Part shown: positions 1 to 9,200 of the stretch, one piece after another
How the letters are laid out: each line of letters starts with the position of its first letter
Numbering within the stretch: position 1 is the stretch's first letter
Assembly (NCBI GenBank): GCA_016790515.1
Contig: JAEUOY010000075.1
Coordinates: 1-51,960, forward strand
DNA: 51,960 nucleotides
Direction: 5' to 3'
Source of the DNA: Burkholderiaceae bacterium
Lineage (GTDB): Bacteria; Pseudomonadota; Gammaproteobacteria; Burkholderiales; Burkholderiaceae_C
Position numbers and translations under genes: made by a program
Notes under the pieces: generated by a model
Told to the model about the DNA's origin: nothing
Seen by the model: the letters and a program-made list of their open reading frames with translations, nothing else
Database searches by the model: none

Positions 1-1
1 C

Positions 2-529
2 GGCCAGCCGCAGATGCTGGCGGTGGGCGGCAGCGCCCGCGGCGTCACGCTGCGCCGGCTGGGCCAGGGCGAGGCCGAGGTCGAGATCGGCGGTCGCAGC
101 GTGCGGCTGCGCCTGGGTGCCGCGCCGTCGCGGCTGGGCGCCGGCGAACCGCCCCCGCCCAGCACCGAGATCGTGCTGCCGATGGGCCCCGGCGGCCACT
201 TCAACGCGCAGGGCGCGATCAACGGCAAGCCGGTCACCTTCATGGTCGACACCGGGGCGACCACCATCGCGCTGAGCCAGGTCGAGGCCAACCGCATCGG
301 GCTGGACTGGCAGCGCGGCCGGCCCGGGCTGAGCAGCACCGCCAATGGCACGGTGCCGGTGCATGCCGTCAACCTCAGCTCGGTGCGGATCGGCAACGTG
401 GAAATCGCCAACGTCGCCGCCGTGGTGGTGCCCTCGGAGATGCCCGCGGTGCTGCTGGGCAACAGCTTCCTGAACCGCTTCACGATGCGGCGCGACAACG
501 ACACGATGCGGCTCGAGAAGAAGCCCTGA
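2..529 (+). CDS. Retropepsin-like aspartic protease, clan AA (5' end outside window)
   Basis: The reading frame is open from base 2, so the gene almost certainly begins upstream; the first ATG inside is at 14. The visible part carries the single-domain retroviral-type aspartic protease signature, with the catalytic FMVDTGATT segment in the middle and the conserved VLLGNSFLNRF segment near the C-terminus (the flap/LLG region of TIGR02281-like bacterial proteins). Members are usually periplasmic or membrane-anchored through an N-terminal signal; that part is missing here. It ends 76 bases before kynB and is separated from it by a promoter, so it is not part of the kyn operon. Natural substrates of this family are unknown to me. 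The family call is firm; the N-terminus is undetermined. Confidence 0.8.
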   Translation, partial: GQPQMLAVGGSARGVTLRRLGQGEAEVEIGGRSVRLRLGAAPSRLGAGEPPPPSTEIVLPMGPGGHFNAQGAINGKPVTFMVDTGATTIALSQVEANRIGLDWQRGRPGLSSTANGTVPVHAVNLSSVRIGNVEIANVAAVVVPSEMPAVLLGNSFLNRFTMRRDNDTMRLEKKP

Positions 530-566
530 GCGCCCGCCGCCGTGACGCACGGGCCGGGTAATTACT

Positions 567-599
567 TTAGTTGTCAATTAATTCACGCGCCTCTATGAT
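567..599 (+). promoter_or_regulatory. kyn operon promoter with overlapping palindromic operator
   Basis: A near-consensus sigma-70 promoter is visible: TTGTCA at 571-576, a 17-base spacer and TATGAT at 594-599. The -35 lies inside an imperfect 15-base palindrome, TTAGTTGTCAATTAA (567-581, one mismatch), in an AT-rich island of an otherwise very GC-rich region. A repressor bound there would block polymerase. The expected transcription start coincides with the kynB ATG at 606. The identity of the regulator (MarR- or Lrp-type KynR) is a guess. Confidence 0.7.
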
Positions 600-605
600 C
601 GCCGG

Positions 606-1229
606 ATGAAGCGCCTCTGGGACCTGTCGCCGCCGGTTCAGCCCGGCTCGCCGGTGTTCCCGGGCGACGCGGCGTTCGAGCTGCGCTGGGGCTGGACGCT
701 GTCGGCCGACTGCCCGGTCAACGTCGGCACGATCACGATGAGCCCGCACACCGGCGCCCATGCCGACGCGCCGCTGCACTACAGCGCCGACGGCGCGGCG
801 GTCGGCGCGCTCGACCTGACGCCCTACCTCGGCCGCTGCCGGGTGATCCACGCGATCGGCTGCGGCGCGCTGATCGAATGGCACCACCTCGCGCACGCAC
901 TGGCCGACCTGCCGCCGCGCGTGCTGGTGCGCACCTACGCGAAGGCCCCGGCCGGCTGGGACGCGGCGCTGGCCGGCTACGCGCCGACGACCGTGGAACG
1001 CCTGGCCGACGCCGGCGTGCAGCTGATCGGCATCGACACCGCCAGCATCGACCCGGCCGACAGCAAGGCCCTGCCCAGCCATCAGGTGATCCGCCGCCGC
1101 GGCCTGCGGGTGCTCGAGAACCTGGTGCTCGACGAGGTGCCCGAAGGCGACTACGAACTGATCGCGCTGCCGCTGAAGCTGATGACCGCCGACGCCTCGC
1201 CGGTTCGCGCGGTGCTGCGCGAACTCTGA
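606..1229 (+). CDS. kynB: Kynurenine formamidase (arylformamidase) KynB
   Basis: It hydrolyses N-formyl-L-kynurenine to L-kynurenine and formate, the second step of aerobic tryptophan degradation. At 207 residues it has the normal length of the bacterial cyclase-like, metal-dependent KynB family. The N-terminus MKRLWDLSPPVQPGSPVFPG is characteristic, and the metal-binding HTGAHADAP motif is present (His48, His52, Asp54). It is the first gene of a kynB-kynU-kynA operon, with kynU starting 44 bases downstream. There is no Shine-Dalgarno sequence before the ATG, which agrees with the promoter placing the transcript start at or next to the first codon. The last ~27 bases are imperfectly repeated just after the stop codon. 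Confidence 0.95.
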   Translation: MKRLWDLSPPVQPGSPVFPGDAAFELRWGWTLSADCPVNVGTITMSPHTGAHADAPLHYSADGAAVGALDLTPYLGRCRVIHAIGCGALIEWHHLAHALADLPPRVLVRTYAKAPAGWDAALAGYAPTTVERLADAGVQLIGIDTASIDPADSKALPSHQVIRRRGLRVLENLVLDEVPEGDYELIALPLKLMTADASPVRAVLREL

Positions 1230-1262
1230 AACCTTCGCGCGCGGTGCTGCGCGATCGCTGAA
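1204..1262 (+). repeat. Imperfect tandem duplication of the kynB 3' end
   Basis: Bases 1204-1230 (the last codons and stop of kynB) recur with a small insertion and a few substitutions at 1234-1262 in the kynB-kynU gap. Both copies share GCGCGGTGCTGCGCGA. This looks like a local duplication followed by drift; no function is evident. Confidence 0.6.
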
Positions 1263-1273
1263 CTGGAGACCCG

Positions 1274-2587
1274 ATGACGAGAGACGAAGCCCTGGCGCTG
1301 GACGCCCGCGACCCGCTGGCGCCACTGCGCGAGCAGTTCGAGCTGCCCGGCAAGCTGGTCTATCTGGACGGCAATTCACTGGGCGTGCTGCCGCGCGCCA
1401 CCGCCCAGCGGGTGCAGCAGGTGATCGCCCGCGAATGGGGCCAGGGCCTGATCGGCAGCTGGAACTCGGCCGACTGGATGACGCTGCCGCAGCGCGTGGG
1501 CGACAAGATCGCCACCCTGGTCGGCGCCGGGCCCGGCGAGCTGGTGGCCGCCGACTCGACCTCGGTGAACCTGTTCAAGGTGCTGGCCGCGGCGCTGGCG
1601 ATGCAGCGCGAGGACGCGCCGGGCCGCAGCGTGATCGTCAGCGAGCGCAGCAACTTCCCGACCGATCTCTACATCGCGCAGAGCCTGGCCCGGCAGCACG
1701 GCTGCACGCTGCGGCTGGTCGATGCGCCCGAACAGATCCCGGCCGCGCTGGACGCCGACACCGCGGTGCTGATGCTGACCCAGGTGAACTACCGCACCGG
1801 CTGGCTGCACGACATGGCGGGCCTGAGCGCCGCCGCGCATGCCGCCGGCGCGCTGGCGCTGTGGGACCTGGCGCACTCGGCCGGCGCGCTGCCGGTGGCG
1901 CTGAACGCCGATGGCGCCGACTTCGCGGTCGGCTGCGGCTACAAGTACCTCAACGGCGGCCCCGGCGCGCCGGCCTTCGCCTGGGTGCGGCCGGGGCTGG
2001 TCGACCGCTTCCGCCAGCCGCTGTCGGGCTGGCTGGGCCATGCCGCGCCCTTCGCGTTCACGCCGGGCTACGAGCCGGCAGCGGGCATCACGCGCTACCT
2101 CTGCGGCACGCCGCCGGTGCTGGCGCTGGCGGCACTGGAATGCGGCGTCGACACGCTGCTGGCGGCGCGGCCGCTCGGCGGCATGGCGGCGATCCGGGCC
2201 AAGTCGCTGGCGCTGACCGAGTGCTTCGCCGGGTGGGTTCGGCAGCGCTGCGCCGGCTTCGGCCTGGAGCTGGCCTCGCCGGCCGACGGCGCGCGCCGCG
2301 GCAGCCAGGTCTGCCTGGCGTTCGACGAAGCCAGCGAAGCCGGCCGCGCCGGTGCCGCCTATGCGGTGGTGCAGGCGCTGATCGCGCGCGGCGTGGTTGG
2401 CGACTTCCGCGCCGGCGACCCGGCCGCCGCCCGCTCGGCTGACCGCGCCGACATCCTGCGCTTCGGCGTCACGCCGCTGTACACCCGGTTCGTCGATGTC
2501 TGGGACGCGGTCGACGACCTGCGCACCGTGCTGGCCGGCGCCGAATGGCGCGAGCCGCGCTTCAACCAGCGGGGGCTGGTGACATGA
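1274..2587 (+). CDS. kynU: Kynureninase KynU
   Basis: This PLP-dependent enzyme cleaves L-kynurenine to anthranilate and alanine. The 437-residue length fits the bacterial family. Visible signatures are the [10 protein letters not shown] segment near the N-terminus, the [10 protein letters not shown] segment that holds the cofactor-contacting aspartate, and the cofactor lysine in [11 protein letters not shown] (Lys224). The ATG follows CTGGAG, a usable ribosome-binding site. Its TGA overlaps the kynA ATG by the ATGA arrangement (2584-2587), so the two are translationally coupled. Confidence 0.96.
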   Translation: MTRDEALALDARDPLAPLREQFELPGKLVYLDGNSLGVLPRATAQRVQQVIAREWGQGLIGSWNSADWMTLPQRVGDKIATLVGAGPGELVAADSTSVNLFKVLAAALAMQREDAPGRSVIVSERSNFPTDLYIAQSLARQHGCTLRLVDAPEQIPAALDADTAVLMLTQVNYRTGWLHDMAGLSAAAHAAGALALWDLAHSAGALPVALNADGADFAVGCGYKYLNGGPGAPAFAWVRPGLVDRFRQPLSGWLGHAAPFAFTPGYEPAAGITRYLCGTPPVLALAALECGVDTLLAARPLGGMAAIRAKSLALTECFAGWVRQRCAGFGLELASPADGARRGSQVCLAFDEASEAGRAGAAYAVVQALIARGVVGDFRAGDPAAARSADRADILRFGVTPLYTRFVDVWDAVDDLRTVLAGAEWREPRFNQRGLVT

Positions 2588-3486
2588 GCGATCCCGAAAG
2601 CGATCCCGAAAGCGATCCCGAGGGTGACCCCGCGGCGGCAGGCTGCCCGTTCCACGCCGCCGAGCCGGCGCGCCACGAAGGCGCCCAGCTCGATTTCTCG
2701 CGCGAGATGAGCTACGGCGACTACCTGCACCTGGACGCGGTGCTGAGCGCCCAGCACCCGCTGAGCCCGGCGCACGACGAGATGCTGTTCATCGTCCAGC
2801 ACCAGACCAGCGAGCTGTGGATGAAGCTGATGCTGCACGAGCTGCGCGCCGCGGTGGCAGCGGTGGCCGGCGACCGGCTCGGCGCGGCGTTCAAGATGCT
2901 GGCGCGGGTCAGCCGCATCATGGAGCAGCTGGTGCACGCCTGGGACGTGCTGGCGACGATGACACCGCCCGAGTACAGCGCGATCCGCCCCTACCTGGCG
3001 AAGTCCTCGGGCTTCCAGAGCTGGCAGTACCGCTGCATCGAGTTCATGCTCGGCAACAAGAACGCGGCGATGCTCAAGCCGCACGCCCACGCGCCGGCGC
3101 GGCTGGCCGAGGTCGAGGCGGCCTGGCGCTCACCGTCGCTGTACGACGAATCGCTGCGCCTGCTGGCGCGCCGCGGCCTGGCGGTCCCGGCCAGCCACAC
3201 CGAGCGCGACTGGACCAAACCCTATGTCGCCGACGACGCGGTCGAGCAGGCCTGGCTGACCGTCTACCGCGCTCCCGAGACCCACTGGGAGCTGTACCAG
3301 CTGGGCGAGGAGCTGACCGACCTGGAGGACGCGTTCCGGCTCTGGCGCTTCCGCCACCTGACGACGGTCACCCGCATCATCGGCCTGAAGACCGGCACCG
3401 GCGGCACCAGCGGCGCGCTCTACCTGAAGCGCATGCTCGACGTCGAGCTGTTCCCCGAGATCTGGAAGCTGCGCACCGACCTGTGA
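2584..3486 (+). CDS. kynA: Tryptophan 2,3-dioxygenase KynA
   Basis: This haem enzyme opens the indole ring of L-tryptophan to N-formylkynurenine, the first step of the pathway. The product has 300 residues. Conserved features include the substrate-loop region [16 protein letters not shown], the [10 protein letters not shown] helix, the [16 protein letters not shown] segment, and the C-terminal [13 protein letters not shown] phosphate/substrate loop. The start at 2584 is preferred because it overlaps the kynU stop; an in-frame ATG at 2545 lies inside kynU. The N-terminal ~30 residues are an acidic extension built from three copies of Ser-Asp-Pro-Glu encoded by 12-base tandem repeats (2587-2622), which is not part of the conserved fold. 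Confidence 0.96.
   Translation: MSDPESDPESDPEGDPAAAGCPFHAAEPARHEGAQLDFSREMSYGDYLHLDAVLSAQHPLSPAHDEMLFIVQHQTSELWMKLMLHELRAAVAAVAGDRLGAAFKMLARVSRIMEQLVHAWDVLATMTPPEYSAIRPYLAKSSGFQSWQYRCIEFMLGNKNAAMLKPHAHAPARLAEVEAAWRSPSLYDESLRLLARRGLAVPASHTERDWTKPYVADDAVEQAWLTVYRAPETHWELYQLGEELTDLEDAFRLWRFRHLTTVTRIIGLKTGTGGTSGALYLKRMLDVELFPEIWKLRTDL
2587..2622 (+). repeat. Three 12-bp tandem repeats in kynA codons 2-13
   Basis: AGCGATCCCGAA occurs three times head to tail (the third ends in G), encoding (Ser-Asp-Pro-Glu)x3, followed by a diverged fourth unit. The unit is a multiple of three, so copy-number change would keep the frame. Confidence 0.85.
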
Positions 3487-3744
3487 ATGCAGCCCGCCCG
3501 GGCCGCTGCGCCGGGCGCTGCCGGGCAGCCGCAGGCGTGGCGACGCGGGACACCAGCCCCTCGGGGCCACCGGCGTGGCGGTGAACGACCCTTGGCGGCC
3601 GTGGTCGGCCTGCACCTGAAGCGACGGCACCGATCGCCGCCTTCGGCCGCCGATCAGCGCGACCCGAAAGCACGGGCTCGTTCGCTGCAGCGCAGGCCAC
3701 AATCGACGGCCACCGCCGCGCCGCCCGTCACCGCCTCGACGCCC
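3487..3744 (+). other. Gap between kynA and the TIR gene; possible promoter
   Basis: The frame of the TIR gene is open through this stretch, but its translation is low-complexity, Arg/Ala/Pro-rich and unlike the conserved domain, so it is treated as non-coding. A CACAAT element at 3698-3703, followed by TCG, resembles -10 sequences seen before other genes here and could start the cassette transcript. No good -35 is visible. No convincing terminator for the kyn operon was found. Confidence 0.35.
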
Positions 3745-5037
3745 GTGAAACCCACGCTGTTCTTCAGCCACAGCTCGCACGACAGCGAGGCCTGCGCGCG
3801 GCTGGTGCAGGCGCTGGAGGCCGACCACGCGCTGAGGATGTGCTTCGACGTGCGTGACCTCGCCGCCGGCCGCGGCTGGCGCGAGCAGCTCGGGCCCTGG
3901 CTGCGCGACTGCTCGGGCGGCATCGTTCGCATCACGCAGGCGGTGCTGGACAAGCACGACTGGGTGCTGCAGGAAGCCACGCTGCTGGCGTTCCGGGCCC
4001 AGGGCGAGGGCGATGCGTTCCGGCTGTTCATCGTCGCCGACGACGAGGCCCGCGCCGATGCACGCTTCGGCCAGCTGTTCGGCGCGGTCGGGCTCGATCG
4101 CTTTCAGTTCATCACGGTGCCCGCCGGCGCCGCCTGGGACGACGAGGCGCCGCGGCTGGCCGCGACGATCCGCGCCGAGATGGCCAAGGTCGAGCCGTTC
4201 CACGATGACTTCCACTCGCGGCTGGCCGAACTGCTGTTCGACACGATGGCGCCGCTCGATGGCCTGGAATCGGCGCGCCGCCTGCTGCACGACGGCTGGG
4301 ACGCCGACGGCACCGCGGCCAACCTGCTGGCCGACCCGCGGCGCGTGCTGCGCGCCGTGGTCGCGCGGCGGCTGGCGCATGCCGACTTCGGCCACTGGCA
4401 CGACATCCAGGGCCTGTTCCAGCAGCTGGCGCCGGTGGCAGCCCGGAGCCTGCGCCAGGAACTGCGCTCGAGGCTGCGCAGCTGGTGGGTGGCGCTGGAC
4501 CACGCCGAGCGGCTGGCCGCGGCGCGCATAGCGCGTTACCGGCATGCGCCGCCGCCGGGCAATGTCGTGCTGCTGGCCGCCGACAGCGAGCCGGAGGCGG
4601 TGGCCGAAGGCCATGCGCACCGGCGATTCCTGCCCTACCGCGGCTGCCAGTGGCTGGCGCTGGGTGCGCCCGAGACCGAGGCCGACACGCTGGCCGCGCT
4701 CTGCGCCGGGCTGCGTGGCCCGGCCTTCTGCGACGACCCCGAAGCCTCGCCGCACGAACTGGTGCAGCAGCTTGCCGATGACCGCCGCAGGAACAGGCTG
4801 CCGGTGGTCGTGCACCTGCACCTGGGCCCCAGCGCCGAGCATGTGCGGCGCGCTGCGCGGCTGTACTGGCCCTGCATCTTCGTGCTCACCGCGCCGCAGC
4901 GCCACGCGGCGGCGCTGGCGCAGGCGCTGGGCGTGGCGCCGGTGCTGCCGCCGGCCGGCGGCCCGGCCTACCCGCAGGCGCTGAAGCTCAACCGCCGCGC
5001 CGAGCGCACCGACGAGTTGCCGGGCGCGCTGGCCTGA
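3745..5037 (+). CDS. TIR-domain protein, putative NAD-consuming effector
   Basis: The first ~150 residues form a TIR domain. The opening KPTLFFSHSSHD strand is followed by CFDVRDLAAGRGWREQL (the BB-loop region with the usual D-x-R-D-L-x-x-G-x-x-W pattern), then DCSGGIVRIT, then DKHDWVLQEATLL, where Glu77 is the expected catalytic glutamate of NAD-cleaving TIRs. The remaining ~280 residues are mostly helical and end in an alpha/beta-like stretch (LPVVVHLHLG, CIFVLTAP); I do not recognise this part and it may be a sensor or partner-binding module. GTG 3745 is chosen as start because it directly precedes the domain. A MoxR ATPase and a giant protein follow on the same strand, which points to a conflict system. 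TIR assignment is firm; NADase activity and defence are inference. Confidence 0.85.
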   Translation: MKPTLFFSHSSHDSEACARLVQALEADHALRMCFDVRDLAAGRGWREQLGPWLRDCSGGIVRITQAVLDKHDWVLQEATLLAFRAQGEGDAFRLFIVADDEARADARFGQLFGAVGLDRFQFITVPAGAAWDDEAPRLAATIRAEMAKVEPFHDDFHSRLAELLFDTMAPLDGLESARRLLHDGWDADGTAANLLADPRRVLRAVVARRLAHADFGHWHDIQGLFQQLAPVAARSLRQELRSRLRSWWVALDHAERLAAARIARYRHAPPPGNVVLLAADSEPEAVAEGHAHRRFLPYRGCQWLALGAPETEADTLAALCAGLRGPAFCDDPEASPHELVQQLADDRRRNRLPVVVHLHLGPSAEHVRRAARLYWPCIFVLTAPQRHAAALAQALGVAPVLPPAGGPAYPQALKLNRRAERTDELPGALA

Positions 5038-5063
5038 CGGCGACGCCAGCGCCGGCGCACCGC

Positions 5064-5090
5064 CCCTGCCTACCCTGCCTGCCCTGCCTA
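5064..5090 (+). repeat. Three 9-bp tandem repeats in the TIR-MoxR gap
   Basis: CCCTGCCTA, CCCTGCCTG and CCCTGCCTA follow each other directly, with a partial fourth unit after them, in the 75-base gap before the MoxR start. No function is evident; such runs are prone to slippage. Confidence 0.8.
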
Positions 5091-5112
5091 CCCAGCCGAT
5101 AGAGCCGCCGCC

Positions 5113-6237
5113 ATGAACCCTGAAGACCCCCCCGCCTCGCCGCCGCAGCCGTTCCTGACATCGATCCCGCCGACGTCCGCGCAGGCCGCCGCGGCGGCCG
5201 AGGCGCGCCGCTACACCCGGGCCTTCTTCGATCCGCTCGAGCGCGGCCGCCCGCTGCCCGAGGGGCGCGCGCTGTATACCGAGCCCCGCGACGAGCAGCT
5301 CGGCGCGAGCTATGTCTACGACCCGGCGCTGGTGCTGGCGATCAACGTCGCGCTGGCCACCGGCCGGCCGCTGCTGCTGGCCGGCGAGCCCGGCTGCGGC
5401 AAGACCTCGGTGGCGCGCAACATCGCGCTGCACCAGAGATGGGACTATTTCCCGCACACCATGGCCTCGCGCAGCCAGGCGCAGGAGCTGCTCTACGAGT
5501 TCGACACGCTGCGCCGGCTCAACGAGGCCCAGGCCAGGCGGCGGGTTCGCGACGAGGCGCATTTCGTCGAACCCGGCGCGCTGTGGTGGGCCCTGGCGCC
5601 ACGTTCGGCGGCGCGGCGCGGGCTGCCCGAGGGCGTGCGCGTGAAGCCGGCCGAGCCGCCGCCGGGGCTGGCCACCAGCCGGATCGTGCCGCCGATCTGG
5701 CCGCCGCCAGGCTACAAGCCGTTCGCCAGCGCCGTGGTGCTGATCGACGAGATCGACAAATGCGAGCCCGACGTGCCGAACGACCTGCTCGAGGTGCTCG
5801 ACGCGCGCCGCTTCAGCGTGCGCGGCCGGCCGGTGGTGGCCGAGGACGTGCGCGACCATGTGCTGGTGGTCATCACGACCAACGTCGAGCGCGACCTGCC
5901 CGGCGCCTTCGAGCGCCGCTGCGTCGCCTACCGCTTTCCCGACGCGTCGCCGGGCTGGTTCGCGACGATCGGCGCGCAGCGCTGGCCGGACGTGCCCAGG
6001 GCCACGCTGGATGGGCTGGAAGAGCGGCTTCGCCTGCACCGCCAGGCCGCGCGCGGGCGCGACGAGCGCCTGCCCGGCACCGCCGAGTACCTCGACGCGG
6101 TGGCCGCGGTGGCGCGGCTGTCGCTGCGCGACGGCAGCGACGCGACCGGGCTGGACGCGCAGGCGCTGCTCGACGCCTGCGTGTTCGGCAAGCAGGCGCA
6201 GCTGGCCGCCGCCGGCAGCGCGGGCGCGGCCGAGTGA
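5113..6237 (+). CDS. MoxR-type AAA+ ATPase of the TIR cassette
   Basis: A 374-residue MoxR-family AAA+ ATPase. Walker A is GEPGCGKT (residues 91-98), Walker B is VVLIDEID (208-215), followed by DVPNDLLEVLD, the ITTN sensor-1 segment and ERRC with the arginine-finger region. Compared with the ordinary MoxR at 50264 it has an extra ~80-residue N-terminal extension and an insert between Walker A and B. MoxR proteins usually act with a partner carrying a vWA or similar domain as chaperone-like or signalling switches. The next gene begins inside its stop codon (GTGA overlap at 6234-6237), so the two products are likely stoichiometric partners. Assignment to a conflict system comes from the neighbours. 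Confidence 0.9.
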   Translation: MNPEDPPASPPQPFLTSIPPTSAQAAAAAEARRYTRAFFDPLERGRPLPEGRALYTEPRDEQLGASYVYDPALVLAINVALATGRPLLLAGEPGCGKTSVARNIALHQRWDYFPHTMASRSQAQELLYEFDTLRRLNEAQARRRVRDEAHFVEPGALWWALAPRSAARRGLPEGVRVKPAEPPPGLATSRIVPPIWPPPGYKPFASAVVLIDEIDKCEPDVPNDLLEVLDARRFSVRGRPVVAEDVRDHVLVVITTNVERDLPGAFERRCVAYRFPDASPGWFATIGAQRWPDVPRATLDGLEERLRLHRQAARGRDERLPGTAEYLDAVAAVARLSLRDGSDATGLDAQALLDACVFGKQAQLAAAGSAGAAE

Positions 6238-9200
6238 ACGGCCCCGGCGTCGTCTGGATCGGCGACTGGCTGCGCGCCGCCATCGCGCTGCAGGCCGATG
6301 CGGCCACGGTGCAGGCCATCGGCCGGCTGCTCGGCATGGCCGCCGGGCCCGGCGCCGTGGCGCCTGCGGCCGCCGACGGCGCGGCCGGCGTGGGCGACGA
6401 AGCGCCGCCCGACGAAGGCGAGCGATTGCCGCCGCCGCACGACCATGGCGGCCATGACGGCCATGACGGCAACGACGGCGACAGCGCGGCGCAAGCACCG
6501 CGGCCCCCGCCGACCGCCGACGCCGCCGCCCAGCATTGGCGGCTGCCCAGCCGCATCCAGCCCCTGCCGCCGGCCGATGCCGCCGACACCGAGCCCGGCG
6601 CCGGCCCGCCGCCCGGCTGGGCCGGGCTGGCGCCGCTGCACCCGCAGCCGCTGCGCCCGCGCCCTGCCGCGCCGCTGCTGGCCACGCCGCGCCGGCGCGC
6701 GGTGCTGAGCGCGCTGCTCGCCGAAACGGTGGCCGACGGCGAACCCGACGTCGACCGCATCGTCGCCAGCGCCGCGCTGGGACTGCCGCTCGAGCGCCTG
6801 CCGCGCCTGCCTCGCCGCACCTTGCGCCACGGCGCCGAACTGCGGATCGACCGCGCCGTCTGGCTGGCCCCGTTTGCCGCCGACGCCGATGCGCTGGCCG
6901 CCTACCTGAAGCGTCTGCTGCCGCCGGCGCGCCTGCGGCTGTCGACGGTGGACGGCAGCCCGAGCGAGCGGCCGCGGCCGCGCCGCCGCCGCGCCGCCGC
7001 CGCGCCATTGCCCAAGCTGAAGCACGCGCCGGTGCTGCTGTTGTCGGACCTGGGCCAGGGGGCCTGGGCGCGCGGCGGGCCGCCAGCGCCACCGCTGGAC
7101 TGGCGACGCTTTGCCGCGGCGATGTCGCGGCGCGGCCGCCGCGTGCTGGCGCTGACGCCGCGCCCCGGGCCGACCGCGCAGGCCAGCGGCATCGCACTGT
7201 GGCCCTGGGACGAGCGGCTGGGCGTCGCCGAAGCGGCACGCAGCGAGCCGCCGCGGCGGCCGGCAGCGCGCCCCCTTGCGGCGCTGCCCCATCCCGAGAC
7301 GGCGCCGCTGCAGGGCAGCGCGGTCACCCTGCCGCAGGCCGGTCCGGCATCGACCGCCACGCTCGATCCGGACAGCGTCCTCGCCGCCGCGGCCGCCGCC
7401 ATCGCCAGCGCCGACGTGCTGGCCGAGGTGGCGGCGCCGGTGGTCGCGCTGGCCGCGCTGCTGTGCCCGGTGCTGCGCATCACGCCCTGGCATCTGCGCG
7501 CAGCGCGGCGCATGCTGCGGCCGGCGCTGCCGCCGGCCGCCGAAGCCGACTTCTGGTTCAGCCCGCTGGTGGCGCAGCGCGGCATCGATGCGCTGGTGCT
7601 CGAGCCCGACGTGCGCCGCGCGCTGATCGCCGCGCTGGCCGCCGAGGCCGGCCCGGTGCTGGCCGCGGCGCTCGATTTGCTGCGCCGCGGCTGGTCAGGG
7701 CGCGGCGATGTCGCGCTGATCGAGGAACAGCTGCTGGCCGCCGAACTGGAGGGCCGGCTCGACGAAGCCTGCGCCGGCGAGCTGCTGGCACCGGCGCTGA
7801 AGGCGCTGGCGACCCCTGGCCATCGCCGCGGTGGGGCTGGCGCCGCCGCGGCGCGCGATGTCGCGGGCTGGTCCTTGCACGCCTGGCAGCGCTTTTCGCC
7901 GGCGTTGCGCCGCACCGAGGCGGCGCGGCTGCTGGCCTTCGCCGCGGCGCGCCACCTGCAGCCGCTGCCGGCCGCAGGCAGCCAGGCCGTCGCCGCGGCG
8001 ATGCTGGCCGACGAAGCGGGCCGGCTGCCGGCCTGGCCATCGGCCGGCGCCTGGGCCACCGAGCTGCTGGGCGCGGACGAAGCGCCGGTGGTGTACGTCT
8101 CGGTCGAGCTGCGGCACTATGCCGACGGCAGCATCAACCTGGTCATCGGTCCGCCGCAACCGCCGACCACCGCGCTGCACCGCATCGCGCTGCCCCTGGC
8201 CGGGCCGCTGTGGCTCGGCCTGCGGCAGCCGCTGGCCGAAGCCGCGGCAACATCCAAGGCGGCGCCGGGTGCGTCGTCGGTCGCCGCCGGCGCCCGGATG
8301 CAGCGCCCGCCGCTGCGCGAGCTGGTGGCGATCGATCCGACCGGCTACACCCAGGTCGAGGTGCCGTCCAGCGACGCCGAGTCGCCGTTCGAGCTGCTGA
8401 CCGCCGGCGGCAGCCGCTGGCGGCTGTGGCAGGCGCAGTCGCTGGCCGAAGCGGTGCGGCCGGCGTTCCTGCACCACGATCCCGGCGTCGCGCTGCTGCT
8501 GCTCGACGCCAGCCGCGCGCTGCTGTGGCCGAGCGCCCGGCCGGCCGAACGCGAGCGCGTGACCCGGCTGGCCGAGCTGAGCTTTTCGGCCTGGAACGGC
8601 CAGACCTGCCGCGTGCAGCCGATCGGCACGCTGGCGCCTCGCGCTCTGGCGCCCGGCATGGCCGTCGTGCAGCTGCTGGCGCCGCCGGCCGGCGCGGTGC
8701 CGATCGACGCCGAGGCGACGGACCGGCCCGCGACCGGTGTGCTGGCCGAACAGTCGCATGCCTACCTGCCGATCCCCGCGTTCGAGGACATCGCGGCGGG
8801 CGGCGAGGCGGTCGGCGCCCGGCTGCAATACAGCGGCGAAGGCAGCTACCACTGGGACGGCAAGCTGCCGTCGCCCGGGCTGCTGCTGCCGGGGTATGGG
8901 GGCTATGGGGCAATGCTGGTGCAGCCCGACGACCACCCGCGGGTCGTGGTGCCGCAGCCGCTGGCCGGCTTGCAGCGCGAAGCGCGGGCACTGGCGCCGC
9001 CGCTGTGGCGGGCGCTGATTGTCGCGCTGCCGGGCCGCGAGCAGGAGGCCTTCACGCTGTGGGACCACCTGGTCAGCACGGTCGGCGCCGAGCGCTGCGC
9101 GCACGACCACGACGGGCGTTTCCTCGGCCGCGCGGCGCAGCGCGACGGGGTGCTGCGCAGCTGCGACCTGGTGGTCGTCGTCGGCCATGCGCCGCCCGAT

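Noticed and set aside
3487-3744. An N-terminal extension of the TIR protein from ATG 3487.
   Set aside because: It would start directly after the kynA stop, but translates to low-complexity Arg/Pro/Ala sequence ahead of a domain that begins at once after GTG 3745.
5439-6233. The possibility that the giant protein begins inside the MoxR gene (ATG 5439).
   Set aside because: The extra 265 residues are low-complexity and overlap MoxR completely; GTG 6234 overlaps the MoxR stop in the normal way.
3130-7239. A 1369-codon open frame on the minus strand opposite kynA, TIR and MoxR.
   Set aside because: Composition is Arg/Ala/Gln repeats with no domain; it is the usual antisense shadow in very GC-rich DNA and covers three well-supported genes.
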